Source of the DNA: Gammaproteobacteria bacterium RIFCSPHIGHO2_02_FULL_42_43
GTDB taxonomy: Bacteria; Pseudomonadota; Gammaproteobacteria; Coxiellales; Coxiellaceae
Assembly: GCA_001801425.1 (NCBI GenBank)
Contig: MGXR01000017.1
Coordinates: forward strand, 248,001 to 312,000
Direction: 5' to 3'
Length of the DNA: 64,000 nt
Program-made: the position numbers and the translations under genes
Shown: piece by piece, positions 16,969 to 24,818 of the stretch
Layout: every line of letters starts with the position of its first letter
Numbering within the stretch: the stretch's first letter is position 1
The notes under the pieces: generated by a model
Told to the model about the DNA's origin: nothing
Databases searched by the model: none
What the model saw: the letters and a program-made list of their open reading frames with translations, nothing else

Positions 16969-18729
16969 GTGACTACCGTCGTTCAAAAATTACAGCAATT
17001 ACGCCAGCTAATGCAAAAAAAAGATATTGAATATTATTTTGTGCCAACGCGAGATGATCACCATAATGAATATGTACCATCCCATTGGAAACGTCGCGAA
17101 TGGCTTACGGGTTTTACGGGTTCGTATGGCGAAGCGTTAATTGGTCAAGATCACGCGTATTTGTGGACGGACCCGCGTTATTATTTGCAAGCAGAACAAC
17201 AGTTGAATGCGAGCGAAATAACACTGATGAAGCAGATTCAAGGCGTTTCTGCGCCGATTGCTGCTTGGTTGTCAGAGAATGTGCGCAACGCCATCGTGAC
17301 TGTCGATCCCAAAGTGATGAGTATTGTTGAACAAGAATTGTGGTCGAAGGCATTATCGCAAACACACAGCGAATTAACAGCCATTCCTGAAAATTTGGTC
17401 GACACAATTTGGAAAGATCGCCCCGCGCATCAATATCAGCCAGCGCATGTGCTCGATGAAAAATACACGGGCCTTTCTGTGTCGCATAAATTAAAAATGA
17501 TTCGCGATGAGATGAAAAAAATTGGTGCCGATCATTTCATTATTTCACCGCTAGATGAAATTGCTTGGCTTTTTAATATTCGCGGCAGTGACGTGCCGTA
17601 TAATCCACTGTTGATCAGTTACGCGATTATTTCCGCAACAGAAGCGGCTTTATTTTTAGATCCGAATGCCATAGCATCCAACGAATTATCTTATTTTTCA
17701 AAAAATAATATCGAATTAAAACCCTATGCTAATTTCGAAGATGCGATACAACGCTTGCAGGGAAATGTGTGGGTGGATCCTCGCAGCACAAGCTGGTGGG
17801 TGGCGTTGCAATGTGATTCCGCTATTTTAATTGAAAAAACATCACCGATAGTGATGTTAAAAGCTGTTAAAAATGAAACTGAAATAAAAGGCATGCATGA
17901 AGCACATCGCATTGATGCGATTGCGATGGTGAAATTTTTGCAGTGGATTGAAAATCATTGGCGCGATGGTATCACGGAAGTCACCGCCGCAGATCAGCTG
18001 GAAAAATTTCGTCGTGAAGATGCGCGCTGTAAAGATTTAAGTTTTTCGACGATTTGTGGTTTTGCCGATCACGGCGCCATCGTGCACTATTTTGCACACG
18101 CTGCAACAGCGCACACCATCACCGATCAAAATTTAATATTGATTGATTCAGGCGGGCAATATTTCGAAGGAACAACCGATATCACGCGCACAATTCATCT
18201 TGGCAATCCCACATTGGAACAGAAAAAACATTATACGTTGGTGTTGAAGGGGCATTTGGCGTTGCGCCACATGCCATTTCCGCGCGGTGTCACGGGAGAA
18301 CATATTGATGCATTAGCGCGAGCGCCACTGTGGCAAGCACATTTGGATTATGGTCATGGTACGGGGCATGGTGTTGGTTGTTATTTGTGTGTGCACGAAG
18401 GTCCGCAGCGTATTAGTTATGGCGCAAGTGGTGTTGCATTGCGCCCGGGCATGATGGTAAGTAACGAACCCGGATTATATTTCACCGGAAAATATGGCAT
18501 TCGTATTGAAAATGTTTGTGAAATTACGCAAGATACTCAAGATTTTTTGATCATGCGCGATGTCACGATGGTGCCTTATGCGCGACGTCTCATTGATGTT
18601 GCATTGCTGACTGATCAAGAAATCGTTTGGATTGATGAATATCATCGCGCTGTTTTTGCGTTGCTTGAAAAGGATTTGTCATCAGAAATACGCGATTGGT
18701 TGCAGAGTGCAACGCAACCGTTAAAATAG
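16969..18729 (+). CDS. pepP: Xaa-Pro aminopeptidase, long AMPP type (M24B)
   Basis: 586 aa, the length of the eukaryote-like aminopeptidase P1 rather than the 440-aa E. coli PepP. Two creatinase-like N-terminal domains (TRDDHHNEYVP, FTGSYGEALI) precede the pita-bread domain. Metal ligands: Asp393 and Asp404 (LIDSGGQ, EGTTDITRT), the His in GHGTGHGVG, the Glu in NEPGLYF and the Glu in GIRIENV. The enzyme removes N-terminal residues in front of proline. GTG 16969 has GAGGTG just upstream; the ATG at 16967 is followed at once by a stop. Its place beside ubiH and zapA matches the usual pepP locus. Confidence 0.9.
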   Translation: MTTVVQKLQQLRQLMQKKDIEYYFVPTRDDHHNEYVPSHWKRREWLTGFTGSYGEALIGQDHAYLWTDPRYYLQAEQQLNASEITLMKQIQGVSAPIAAWLSENVRNAIVTVDPKVMSIVEQELWSKALSQTHSELTAIPENLVDTIWKDRPAHQYQPAHVLDEKYTGLSVSHKLKMIRDEMKKIGADHFIISPLDEIAWLFNIRGSDVPYNPLLISYAIISATEAALFLDPNAIASNELSYFSKNNIELKPYANFEDAIQRLQGNVWVDPRSTSWWVALQCDSAILIEKTSPIVMLKAVKNETEIKGMHEAHRIDAIAMVKFLQWIENHWRDGITEVTAADQLEKFRREDARCKDLSFSTICGFADHGAIVHYFAHAATAHTITDQNLILIDSGGQYFEGTTDITRTIHLGNPTLEQKKHYTLVLKGHLALRHMPFPRGVTGEHIDALARAPLWQAHLDYGHGTGHGVGCYLCVHEGPQRISYGASGVALRPGMMVSNEPGLYFTGKYGIRIENVCEITQDTQDFLIMRDVTMVPYARRLIDVALLTDQEIVWIDEYHRAVFALLEKDLSSEIRDWLQSATQPLK

Positions 18730-18796
18730 GGTTTGACGCGATAGGGAATTGCATTTTATGCTCGTAGAGTCATTAACGACGATCAAGGATGAACGC

Positions 18797-19003
18797 ATGA
18801 CCAGTGAAGCCCAGTTGGATCAACTCGAATTACAAGTGAGTCACCTGATGCACTTAGCCAGTGCACTGCGCTCAGAAAATATTGTGTTGCGTCAGAAGAT
18901 GGCGGAAAGCGTGAAAGATCGCGCGCGTTTGCAATATCGCAATCAACGAGCAGCGCGGCAAGTCAAACAGATCGTCAAACAACTCAAGGAAGGTTTAGCA
19001 TGA
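18797..19003 (+). CDS. Small coiled-coil cell-division-associated protein (TIGR02449-like)
   Basis: 68 aa from ATG 18797, which has AAGGATG upstream; longer starts (TTG 18749, ATG 18758) are less likely. The protein is one long helix with leucine-rich heptads (LDQLELQVSHLMHLASAL) and a basic end. Proteins of this size directly upstream of zapA in gammaproteobacteria form the TIGR02449 group and are ZapB-like. The stop overlaps the zapA start (ATGA), so translation is coupled. A role in FtsZ-ring organisation is inferred from position. Confidence 0.7.
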   Translation: MTSEAQLDQLELQVSHLMHLASALRSENIVLRQKMAESVKDRARLQYRNQRAARQVKQIVKQLKEGLA

Positions 19004-19314
19004 GCGACGAAGGCCACATGATTTCAGTTCAGGTATTTGATCGCACGTATCAAATCAAATGTCCCACCGATGAAGCAGCACAGCTACATGAATCAGCAAA
19101 ATATTTAGATGCAGAAATGCGTAAGATCAATCAACGCTCGCAAAGCAAAAACACGGAACGTTTAGCCATTGTGGCAGCGCTCAATATCGCGCACGAATTG
19201 ATGTATTTTAGAAATCAAAAAAATGTGGATATCAATACGATGCATGATCACATTAAATCATTACAACAACGCATCCAACATTTTTTAGAAAGCAAAGATG
19301 AAGTCTCTGCATAG
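19000..19314 (+). CDS. zapA: Cell division protein ZapA
   Basis: 104 aa. The N-terminal strands (VQVFDRTYQIKCP) and the phrase LHESAKYLDAEMRKI, then RLAIVAALNIAHELM, are typical of ZapA, a tetrameric protein that bundles FtsZ filaments at mid-cell. AAGGAAGG stands ahead of the ATG, which overlaps the previous stop. The last codons overlap the next gene by 17 bases, leaving no room for the 6S RNA gene that often lies between zapA and fau in gammaproteobacteria. Confidence 0.92.
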   Translation: MSDEGHMISVQVFDRTYQIKCPTDEAAQLHESAKYLDAEMRKINQRSQSKNTERLAIVAALNIAHELMYFRNQKNVDINTMHDHIKSLQQRIQHFLESKDEVSA

Positions 19315-19864
19315 ATTATTAATTCGAAAGCGACGCGCTGCTTTACCCGTTGGTGAATATCGTGCGTTGTCTCGCGCCGTCTTTTCAAAAATAATTACGC
19401 TGCCGGTTTTTACCAAAGCGCAGCATGTTGCGGTTTACATGCCGCATGAAAATGAGGTGGACACGCAATTTCTCATTGAGCAAGCGCACGCCGATAAAAA
19501 ATCCGTTTATCTGCCGGTGTTTTCAAAAACATTGTCATTTCATTTAGTGAAACCAGGAGACGCGTTAATCGAAAGTGAAACAGGTATTTTGGAGCCGGTA
19601 AAAAATTCGGAAAGCGCCGCACTTGCTACGCGAATTGATCTGATGTTCTTGCCATTAGTCGCCTTCGATGAACGCGGCTATCGTTTGGGTCGTGGCGCAG
19701 GCGCCTATGATCGTTATTTGGCATTGCATCGCCCCTATTTGATTGGCTTGGCTTACGAATTTCAAAAAATCAGCTCGCTCGAAAAAGAGCCGTGGGATGT
19801 TCCGATGGATTGTGTCGTTACAGAAATGAATGTGTATTGTTTTAAACCTAGATTCGGTAGTTGA
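19298..19864 (+). CDS. fau: 5-formyltetrahydrofolate cyclo-ligase
   Basis: 188 aa (YgfA/MTHFS family). The basic start (RLLIRKRRAALP) contains the Arg-rich ATP-contact helix; YMPHENEVDTQFLI and PLVAFDERGYRLGRGAGAYDR hold the conserved folate and ATP loops (G-R-G-x-G-x-Y-D-R). It converts 5-formyl-THF to methenyl-THF with ATP. The final residues PRFGS and the TGA stop are encoded by the left terminal repeat of a MITE-like element, so the native C terminus was altered by that insertion. Confidence 0.93.
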   Translation: MKSLHRLLIRKRRAALPVGEYRALSRAVFSKIITLPVFTKAQHVAVYMPHENEVDTQFLIEQAHADKKSVYLPVFSKTLSFHLVKPGDALIESETGILEPVKNSESAALATRIDLMFLPLVAFDERGYRLGRGAGAYDRYLALHRPYLIGLAYEFQKISSLEKEPWDVPMDCVVTEMNVYCFKPRFGS

Positions 19865-19964
19865 AACCGTATTCACCCATACGGTGAAAGAAATTTTTTA
19901 AAAATTTAAAGTAGATTCAGACGATTAATCGCTCGTAGTAGGTTTCAACTACCGAATCTAGGTT
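19845..19964. mobile_element. 120-bp MITE-like element with 24-bp perfect inverted ends
   Basis: The 24 bases at 19845-19868 are the exact reverse complement of 19941-19964 (outer end AACCTAGATTCGG). Between them are a short hairpin ACCGTAT/ATACGGT (19866-19886 region) and AT-rich DNA. The left arm carries the last codons and stop of fau; the right arm ends 12 bases from the toxin stop. Such a small element with perfect ends and no gene is a non-autonomous transposable unit or a fold-back element. No clear target-site duplication was seen. Confidence 0.7.
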
Positions 19965-19976
19965 AAATGACCACCG

Positions 19977-20486
19977 TTACTTTTCTTTGGCTCGTGTCAA
20001 CGCTTCTTTTATCAAAGCATCAGATAAAAAATAATGCCCATTTTTTAAAAGCATCAAGATTGGCTTGATCGCACGAATCATTTTTTTTTGTTTTGCAAGC
20101 AATAACACACCGATGGTACCAATAATTTTAACTCTTAATTTTTTTGCAGCACCGCGACCTAACTTTTCATCAATCAGCAATGGAAGATTCAAAGAGTGTG
20201 CAAGCGTGATTGCCTGAGCTTCTCCTTCATCTAATATCGAGAGAATTTTCTCGTAGCTACTAGGTGCTACAGAATGAATTTGAATTTTTTTATCATGAAT
20301 TGCCTGTGTAATAGCGATAGCCCCGGGCCGTGCTTTATCCGTCAAACATTCGCCAGCGACAGCTCCCGGAATAATGACTGTTGCGAATAATTTAAATAAC
20401 ACAGATAGTTTATCAATACTGCCAAATGCAATCAGCGGGCTTGCATCAGCAATAATAATTTTATTCAAAATCCTTGAGCTCCTCAT
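19977..20486 (-). CDS. PIN-domain toxin of the DUF3368 family
   Basis: 169 aa. IIIADASPLIAF at the start supplies the first acidic residue, LDEGEAQAITLA the second pair, and LPLLIDEKLGRGAAKKL the third cluster, matching DUF3368, a PIN-like nuclease fold. GTIGVLLLAKQKKMI is the typical C-terminal phrase. Partner of the upstream antitoxin, with a 26-base overlap (ATG 20486); a TTG at about 20468 preceded by CAAGGA is an alternative start. Predicted to cut RNA when free of the antitoxin; the target is unknown. Confidence 0.85.
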   Translation of the reverse strand: MRSSRILNKIIIADASPLIAFGSIDKLSVLFKLFATVIIPGAVAGECLTDKARPGAIAITQAIHDKKIQIHSVAPSSYEKILSILDEGEAQAITLAHSLNLPLLIDEKLGRGAAKKLRVKIIGTIGVLLLAKQKKMIRAIKPILMLLKNGHYFLSDALIKEALTRAKEK

Positions 20487-20784
20487 CCACTTCTTTGATC
20501 GTATAACGAATTACCGGGATTCCGAGCTTGCTTATCGTTGTTATAAACCCCTCAAGTGATTTGCCGGCAAGTTTGGCGGATTTCGCCAGTGTTAATATGC
20601 CTTCCTTGTATAAGTGAACTGCCAATGTGTGACGCAACCCAAGCTCTATTAGCTCATCGGTAAATGGGATTGCCAGAAAAACAGGACGACCGTGCTTGGT
20701 GATCAACGATAATTTTCCTGCCTCTGCATCTTGTATTAATGCCCCTGTGTGTTCACGCAGATCTCTGACTGAAAAGGTATCCAT
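20461..20784 (-). CDS. Antitoxin: Phd/YefM-type N terminus fused to UPF0175 C terminus
   Basis: 107 aa from ATG 20784 (GAGGTGG upstream). Residues 1-45 (TFSVRDLREHTGALIQDAEAG, then KHGRPVFLAIPF) are a Phd/YefM DNA-binding domain. Residues 50-107 (LYKEGILTLAKSAKLAGKS, then ISKLGIPVIRY) are UPF0175. UPF0175 proteins commonly pair with DUF3368 toxins; here a second, complete DNA-binding domain of another antitoxin family is attached. The Phd part probably represses its own promoter and the UPF0175 part holds the toxin. Confidence 0.8.
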   Translation of the reverse strand: MDTFSVRDLREHTGALIQDAEAGKLSLITKHGRPVFLAIPFTDELIELGLRHTLAVHLYKEGILTLAKSAKLAGKSLEGFITTISKLGIPVIRYTIKEVDEELKDFE

Positions 20785-20812
20785 TGGCCACCTCGATGAA
20801 TAATATGTGCCA

Positions 20813-21355
20813 TCAAATGATAGCACATATTTTTTGATCAGGGGTAAGTTTACGCATCAAGATTCGATAACCGCAGAGAAAAAAGAGTATCCAAATGACA
20901 GATCCGATTAGGGCATTTCTCAAAAAAGGCAACGCAGCGATATAACAATCCAACAGACCTTGCGACGTGAGTGGATAAAGGTGCGCGGTGAGCCACGTTC
21001 CAAAATTGGTCCACACCCAAAATAAAAATGATGAGATAACAGCCAATGCGCTGGCGCGCGAAAAACGTGCTTGAAACGACGTTTGGATAAAGATACAACC
21101 AAGTGCTGTTACGCCCAGCCACCCCGAATACGTAAACCAACTCCAATTACCAAACCACGGTTCGTGCAATAAAATATGCAATGCAAAATCCGATAACAAT
21201 AAAGAAAAAAACGTGATGAAAAATGATAATCGTTTCGAAAAAATAACGGGAGATAGCAACGCTAATGCAGATAAAGGAGTTACATCTGGCACGTGCACAA
21301 TCAAGCGGCCCAGCACCGCGATTGCAATACACACAACAATTTTATTTTTTTCCAT
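20813..21355 (-). CDS. DUF6580-type integral membrane protein
   Basis: 180 aa with about five hydrophobic segments. VPDVTPLSALALLSPVIF, the segment LLLSDFALHIL and WTNFGTWLTAHLYPLTSQGLL match the DUF6580 pattern (P-x-F-x-P-x-A-A-x-A-L, LSD, the N-F-G-x-W loop and Y-P-x-T-x-x-G). These proteins may be carriers related to ECF or vitamin transporters, but this is not settled. The ATG at 21355 follows a palindromic element that could affect its expression. Confidence 0.7.
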   Translation of the reverse strand: MEKNKIVVCIAIAVLGRLIVHVPDVTPLSALALLSPVIFSKRLSFFITFFSLLLSDFALHILLHEPWFGNWSWFTYSGWLGVTALGCIFIQTSFQARFSRASALAVISSFLFWVWTNFGTWLTAHLYPLTSQGLLDCYIAALPFLRNALIGSVIWILFFLCGYRILMRKLTPDQKICAII

Positions 21356-21376
21356 GGTAATAGACCAGCCCCATAA

Positions 21377-21495
21377 AAACGCTCACTTTCGGGTGCTTTT
21401 TCACGAAAAATCTCTTCGAAATGCTCACATACTGACGTGTATGCTCCGCTTTCTCATCGATTTTTCGTAAAAAATCACCTCAAAATTGAGCGTTT
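21377..21495. repeat. 119-bp near-complete palindrome
   Basis: The left arm 21377-21412 (AAACGCTCACTTTCG..., ending ACGAAAAATC) mirrors the right arm 21459-21495 over about 37 bases with five differences and one extra base. The centre also folds: GCTCACATAC and GTGTATGCTC around 21423-21446. As RNA it would form one long hairpin. It lies between two minus-strand genes and may be a MITE or a strong terminator. Confidence 0.65.
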
Positions 21496-21525
21496 CAGTA
21501 ATTCAGACAGGAGAGTCCTGATCTG

Positions 21526-21879
21526 TTACTTTCTACGAACAAAATAACCAATTAAAAACATGAGTAAAAGAATAGGCAATAACACTGGAAATAACAGTGG
21601 AAACAGAACAACCGCGACGACAGTCCAAACAAAAACAAAAATACCAAAAATAAAGATTCCGATGCCGGTGAAGACAAAAAATAACATGATGGCAATGCAG
21701 AGCAATACAATCGACGCTATTGCAATGGAAAATATTCCGGAGGTCACTGCAACAGTAATGCCGAGCATTGGCAATAAGAGTTGCCATACCGCGATCAACG
21801 CTAACATCACGACTAAAACGACCAAAACGATCTTTTTTGTGGAATTATTTGAGTTGTTCGAGTTGTTTTCGTCACGCAT
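21526..21879 (-). CDS. Small hydrophobic membrane protein, 117 aa
   Basis: From ATG 21879 the protein starts MRDENNSNNSNNSTKK, a polar Asn/Ser-rich tail, and then is hydrophobic nearly to its end (three segments, Val/Ile/Leu/Phe-rich), closing with GYFVRRK. A longer start at 21939 is possible but less natural. No ribosome-binding site is clear and the composition is simple, so the gene is only probable. No function can be suggested. Confidence 0.4.
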   Translation of the reverse strand: MRDENNSNNSNNSTKKIVLVVLVVMLALIAVWQLLLPMLGITVAVTSGIFSIAIASIVLLCIAIMLFFVFTGIGIFIFGIFVFVWTVVAVVLFPLLFPVLLPILLLMFLIGYFVRRK

Positions 21880-21959
21880 AGGGCATTCTATGCGATTTAA
21901 AATTAAAAATCTATTGGTTATACAGTATACTTGTCCCAAATTTACCGGGAGCTGTTCAT

Positions 21960-23351
21960 ATGAGCATTAGCAATTCTTACACGATACGCATTCATCTGCC
22001 GCAGCAAGGCGACGTTTTTTCCGAAGTGTTAGCGACCATCCATCAGTTGAACGGTCATGTTGGCGCCATTGACATTGTTAAAACCGACAACAATACAATC
22101 ACGCGTGACATCACGATTGAAACGCAAAACGATGCGCACGCGCAAAAGATTTACGATGCGCTGTCTCACATAAAAGACGTGACGGTGGGATATATGTCGG
22201 ATCGCACATTTATGTTGCATTTGGGCGGAAAAATTGAAATCAAAAATAAAATCGCAATCAATCATCGCGATGAGTTATCGATGGTGTATACGCCGGGTGT
22301 TGCGCGCGTGTGTATGGCAATATATGCGGCACCTGAAAAAGCGTTAAATTTAACGATTAAAAAAAATATGGTGGCGGTCGTGACGGATGGAACCGCAGTA
22401 TTGGGCTTGGGCGACATCGGCCCGTTGGCAGCGATGCCGGTGATGGAAGGCAAGGCCATGTTGTTTAAAAAATTTGGTGACGTGAATGCATTCCCCATTT
22501 GCCTGGCCACCAAAGACGTGGAAGAAATTATTAGCACTGTTAAAAATATCGCGCCGGTGTTTGGCGGAATTAATTTGGAAGACATTGCGTCGCCGCGCTG
22601 CTTTGAAATTGAAAAACGATTAAAAGCAGAATTAGATATTCCTGTTTTTCATGATGATCAACACGGCACTGCTATCGTGATGACAGCGGCTTTAATTAAT
22701 GCATTAAAAATTGTGAAGAAAAAAATGTCGGATATTAAAGTAGTTTTTAGCGGTGTAGGCGCTGCGGGAACTGCATGCGCTAACATGCTTCTCGATTTAG
22801 GTGTTAACAATATTATCGGATGTGATCGCTTAGGTGCATTGCACATGGGTCGCGAAAACATGGATGCTGCCAAAAAAATCTACGCAGAAAAAACCAATCC
22901 AAACCAAGAAAAAGGATCGCTACATCAAATTATTCAAAACGCTGATGTGTTTGTAGGATTATCAGCGCCGAATACATTAACGGTAGATGATTTGAAAATC
23001 ATGAGCAAAGATCCCATCGTGTTTGCGATGGCGAATCCTGATCCAGAAATTGCGCCTGAGCTTGCAGCGCCCCACGTCGCTATTTTTGCAACGGGGCGTA
23101 GTGATTATCCTAATCAAATTAATAATGTGCTTGCATTTCCCGGCATATTTCGCGGCGCATTGGATTGCCAAGCGAGCGATATTAATGGTGAAATGAATTT
23201 GGCCGCAGCGTACGCGATTGCTAATATAGTGGATGCACATGCATTATCACCCGATTACATTATTCCCAGTGTTTTTAATGCCGATGTGGCACCCGCCGTT
23301 GCCAAAGCGGTAATGGAAGCAGCGCGCAAAAGCGGTGTGGCACGTAAATGA
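21960..23351 (+). CDS. NAD(P)-dependent malic enzyme with N-terminal ACT domain
   Basis: 463 aa. Residues 1-80 form an ACT-like regulatory domain (YTIRIHLPQQGDVFSEVLA). The catalytic part has VYTPGVARVC, the GTAVLGLGDIG loop, EGKAMLFKKF, the metal-binding IFHDDQHGTA-type PVFHDDQHGTAIV, the nucleotide fold FSGVGAAGTACANMLL, and FAMANPDPEI. It oxidatively decarboxylates malate to pyruvate. The short (no PTA domain) bacterial malic enzyme with an ACT domain is a known form. ATG 21960 is preceded by GGGAG. Cofactor preference is not clear. Confidence 0.94.
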   Translation: MSISNSYTIRIHLPQQGDVFSEVLATIHQLNGHVGAIDIVKTDNNTITRDITIETQNDAHAQKIYDALSHIKDVTVGYMSDRTFMLHLGGKIEIKNKIAINHRDELSMVYTPGVARVCMAIYAAPEKALNLTIKKNMVAVVTDGTAVLGLGDIGPLAAMPVMEGKAMLFKKFGDVNAFPICLATKDVEEIISTVKNIAPVFGGINLEDIASPRCFEIEKRLKAELDIPVFHDDQHGTAIVMTAALINALKIVKKKMSDIKVVFSGVGAAGTACANMLLDLGVNNIIGCDRLGALHMGRENMDAAKKIYAEKTNPNQEKGSLHQIIQNADVFVGLSAPNTLTVDDLKIMSKDPIVFAMANPDPEIAPELAAPHVAIFATGRSDYPNQINNVLAFPGIFRGALDCQASDINGEMNLAAAYAIANIVDAHALSPDYIIPSVFNADVAPAVAKAVMEAARKSGVARK

Positions 23352-23358
23352 GTCAATC

Positions 23359-23432
23359 GCGCCCGTAGCTCAGCTGGATAGAGTACCGGTTTCCGAAACC
23401 GGGGGTCACAGGTTCAACTCCTGTCGGGCGCA
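23359..23432 (+). tRNA. tRNA-Arg (anticodon CCG)
   Basis: A full cloverleaf: acceptor GCGCCCG/CGGGCGC, D arm GCTC/GAGT, anticodon stem CCGGT/ACCGG around TTCCGAA (anticodon CCG, reading CGG), T arm ACAGG/CCTGT with TTCAACT. The discriminator is A, and CCA is not encoded. It lies just after the malic enzyme gene. Confidence 0.96.
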
Positions 23433-23463
23433 AATTTTAGCTATACTTGAGAGTGGAGGGTGT

Positions 23464-23922
23464 ATGATGCATTTTCCACATGAAGATAGTCGATGGGTTG
23501 AGTGGCATAACCTGTTGATTGAAGCCCAAGAAAAATCGGGCCACACGTTGATTGAACCTGTCGAGCATTACGTCTTAATCACGCTCGATGCGTATACGGC
23601 TCAGCTGAAATTAGCCACTTCTGCGCTTGCCATTGAGTTTTTGGAAAATGTGCACGTAAATCACGTGCGTGATTTTCAGAAGCTGCGTTCGGTGGGCGAT
23701 CAATGTTTAATTCTCGCCGGATTATTTCCAGAACGGGCGATTCGCAAGCGTGTCTCTCGCGATTATTTTACGCATCTTGGTGAAAACGCGTATTACATTT
23801 TGTCTTACGCGCAAGTGCCTATTCATATCGATCACAGTTTATTTTATTTGTTATCTGAAAATTTTTCTGATTTGGTGCAAGTGCTGCAAGCAATGCGTTG
23901 GGTGAATGATCGAATTCAATAA
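23464..23922 (+). CDS. Conserved-looking orphan protein, 152 aa
   Basis: ATG 23464 has GGAGGG five bases upstream; longer readings would run through tRNA-Arg. The protein is acidic, helical and His-rich (HFPHEDSRW, HVNHVRDFQKL), with a regular helical middle (DQCLILAGLFPERAIRKRV) and no signal peptide or membrane segment. It may be a compact all-helical housekeeping protein rather than an effector, as it is well formed and has a good ribosome site. No family recognised. Confidence 0.75.
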   Translation: MMHFPHEDSRWVEWHNLLIEAQEKSGHTLIEPVEHYVLITLDAYTAQLKLATSALAIEFLENVHVNHVRDFQKLRSVGDQCLILAGLFPERAIRKRVSRDYFTHLGENAYYILSYAQVPIHIDHSLFYLLSENFSDLVQVLQAMRWVNDRIQ

Positions 23923-23930
23923 TCACGGAA

Positions 23931-23969
23931 GCACGCGCGCAATGTTGCGAAGCAACATGGAGCAAGTGC
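23931..23969. repeat. Family-C palindromic repeat, copy 2
   Basis: Outer stem GCAC (23931-23934) and GTGC (23966-23969), inner GC pairs, GC facing AA, and an added perfect apical hairpin ATGTTGC/GCAACAT (23942-23958). It lies between two convergent genes. Confidence 0.6.
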
Positions 23970-23974
23970 GTTGG

Positions 23975-24739
23975 TTATTTACGCATCTGACATCGCACAA
24001 TGGCTTCAAAAGTCTTTTCTGTTTGGCTCGCAATAATCATATGACGTGGCACGGTCATCGCATTATCGCCTCGGCTCGCGCAATAATATCCAATCGTAAA
24101 TGCCATCGCATAACCTGATTTTTCTGCCATTTGTTCAACTTCTTGATTATGAATACCAAATGGCCACGCTAATAATGTGACTGACGTTCCCACTTTTTCT
24201 GCCAATATTTTTTTCGAGCGGGTTAATTCTGAATATAAAAATCGTTGGTATTTTTCATCGGACAAGTGTTTTTTCATTTGTTTAAAATTGGGATGCGAAT
24301 ACGTGTGGCTTTCAATGTCAAAAAGTTGAGTGTGTTGTAATTCTTTTAATTGTTCCCACGTCAGCGCGTATCGCGCGCGCGAAATTACCGCAGGATAAAT
24401 AAACAACGTCACAGGAATATGATAACGACTGACGATGGGCAACATGTATTGATATACTGATTTTCGCCCGTCGTCATCGGTAATCACAATGGATTTTTTT
24501 GGTAACGCGGATATTTTTCCTTGCAAGTAACTAACCAATTCTCGCAGCGGAATAACGGTATAGTGATTGTCTTTTAGCCACTGCAATTGCTGTTCAAATC
24601 GCGCAGTACTGATGGTCATACTGCCGGGCACGACGGGATCCAGATTGTGATAGACCAAAATGGGCACGTGCAGCATCGGATTTGATAGCGCGACCGTGTT
24701 TACGAATAACAAAAAAAATAAGCAAATGAAGATGCGCAT
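23975..24739 (-). CDS. Exported polysaccharide deacetylase (CE4, NodB fold)
   Basis: 254 aa. A signal peptide (MRIFICLFFLLFVNTVALSN) is followed by VPILVYHNLDP, the usual CE4 opening. IVITDDDGRKSV is the TFDDG-type motif with the catalytic Asp and metal Asp, and IESHTYSHPNF is the H-x-x-x-H metal motif. LLAWPFGIHN is the third motif (W-P-x-G). It should remove acetyl groups from a cell-envelope polysaccharide or peptidoglycan in the periplasm. The gene ends at the family-C repeat. Confidence 0.88.
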   Translation of the reverse strand: MRIFICLFFLLFVNTVALSNPMLHVPILVYHNLDPVVPGSMTISTARFEQQLQWLKDNHYTVIPLRELVSYLQGKISALPKKSIVITDDDGRKSVYQYMLPIVSRYHIPVTLFIYPAVISRARYALTWEQLKELQHTQLFDIESHTYSHPNFKQMKKHLSDEKYQRFLYSELTRSKKILAEKVGTSVTLLAWPFGIHNQEVEQMAEKSGYAMAFTIGYYCASRGDNAMTVPRHMIIASQTEKTFEAIVRCQMRK

Positions 24740-24761
24740 CAGTTTCTCCGTAAACTTCAGC

Positions 24762-24791
24762 TGGATCCCGCGGTCAAGCCGCGGGATGACG
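24762..24791. repeat. Family-E GC palindrome (CTGGATCCCGCGG type)
   Basis: CTGGATCCCGCGG, then TCAAG, then CCGCGGGATGACG, a perfect GC stem of eight pairs (ATCCCGCGG against CCGCGGGAT). The same outline (CTGGAT, GC palindrome, ATGACG) occurs at 13145-13175. It lies between the deacetylase start and the rho stop, so it could work as a rho-gene terminator. Confidence 0.65.
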
Positions 24792-24818
24792 ATTTTGAAT
24801 TGCTTCAGCGATTATTGA

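Noticed and set aside
19298-19320. 6S RNA gene between zapA and fau
   Set aside because: The two genes overlap by 17 bases, so there is no room; no 6S-like hairpin seen nearby.
21560-21970. 136-codon plus-strand frame opposite the small membrane protein
   Set aside because: Mirror of a low-complexity hydrophobic gene; Asn/Thr/Lys-rich composition follows from that and overlaps the malic enzyme start.
23335-23922. Longer version of the 152-aa gene starting at 23335
   Set aside because: It would translate the whole of tRNA-Arg; ATG 23464 has GGAGGG just upstream.
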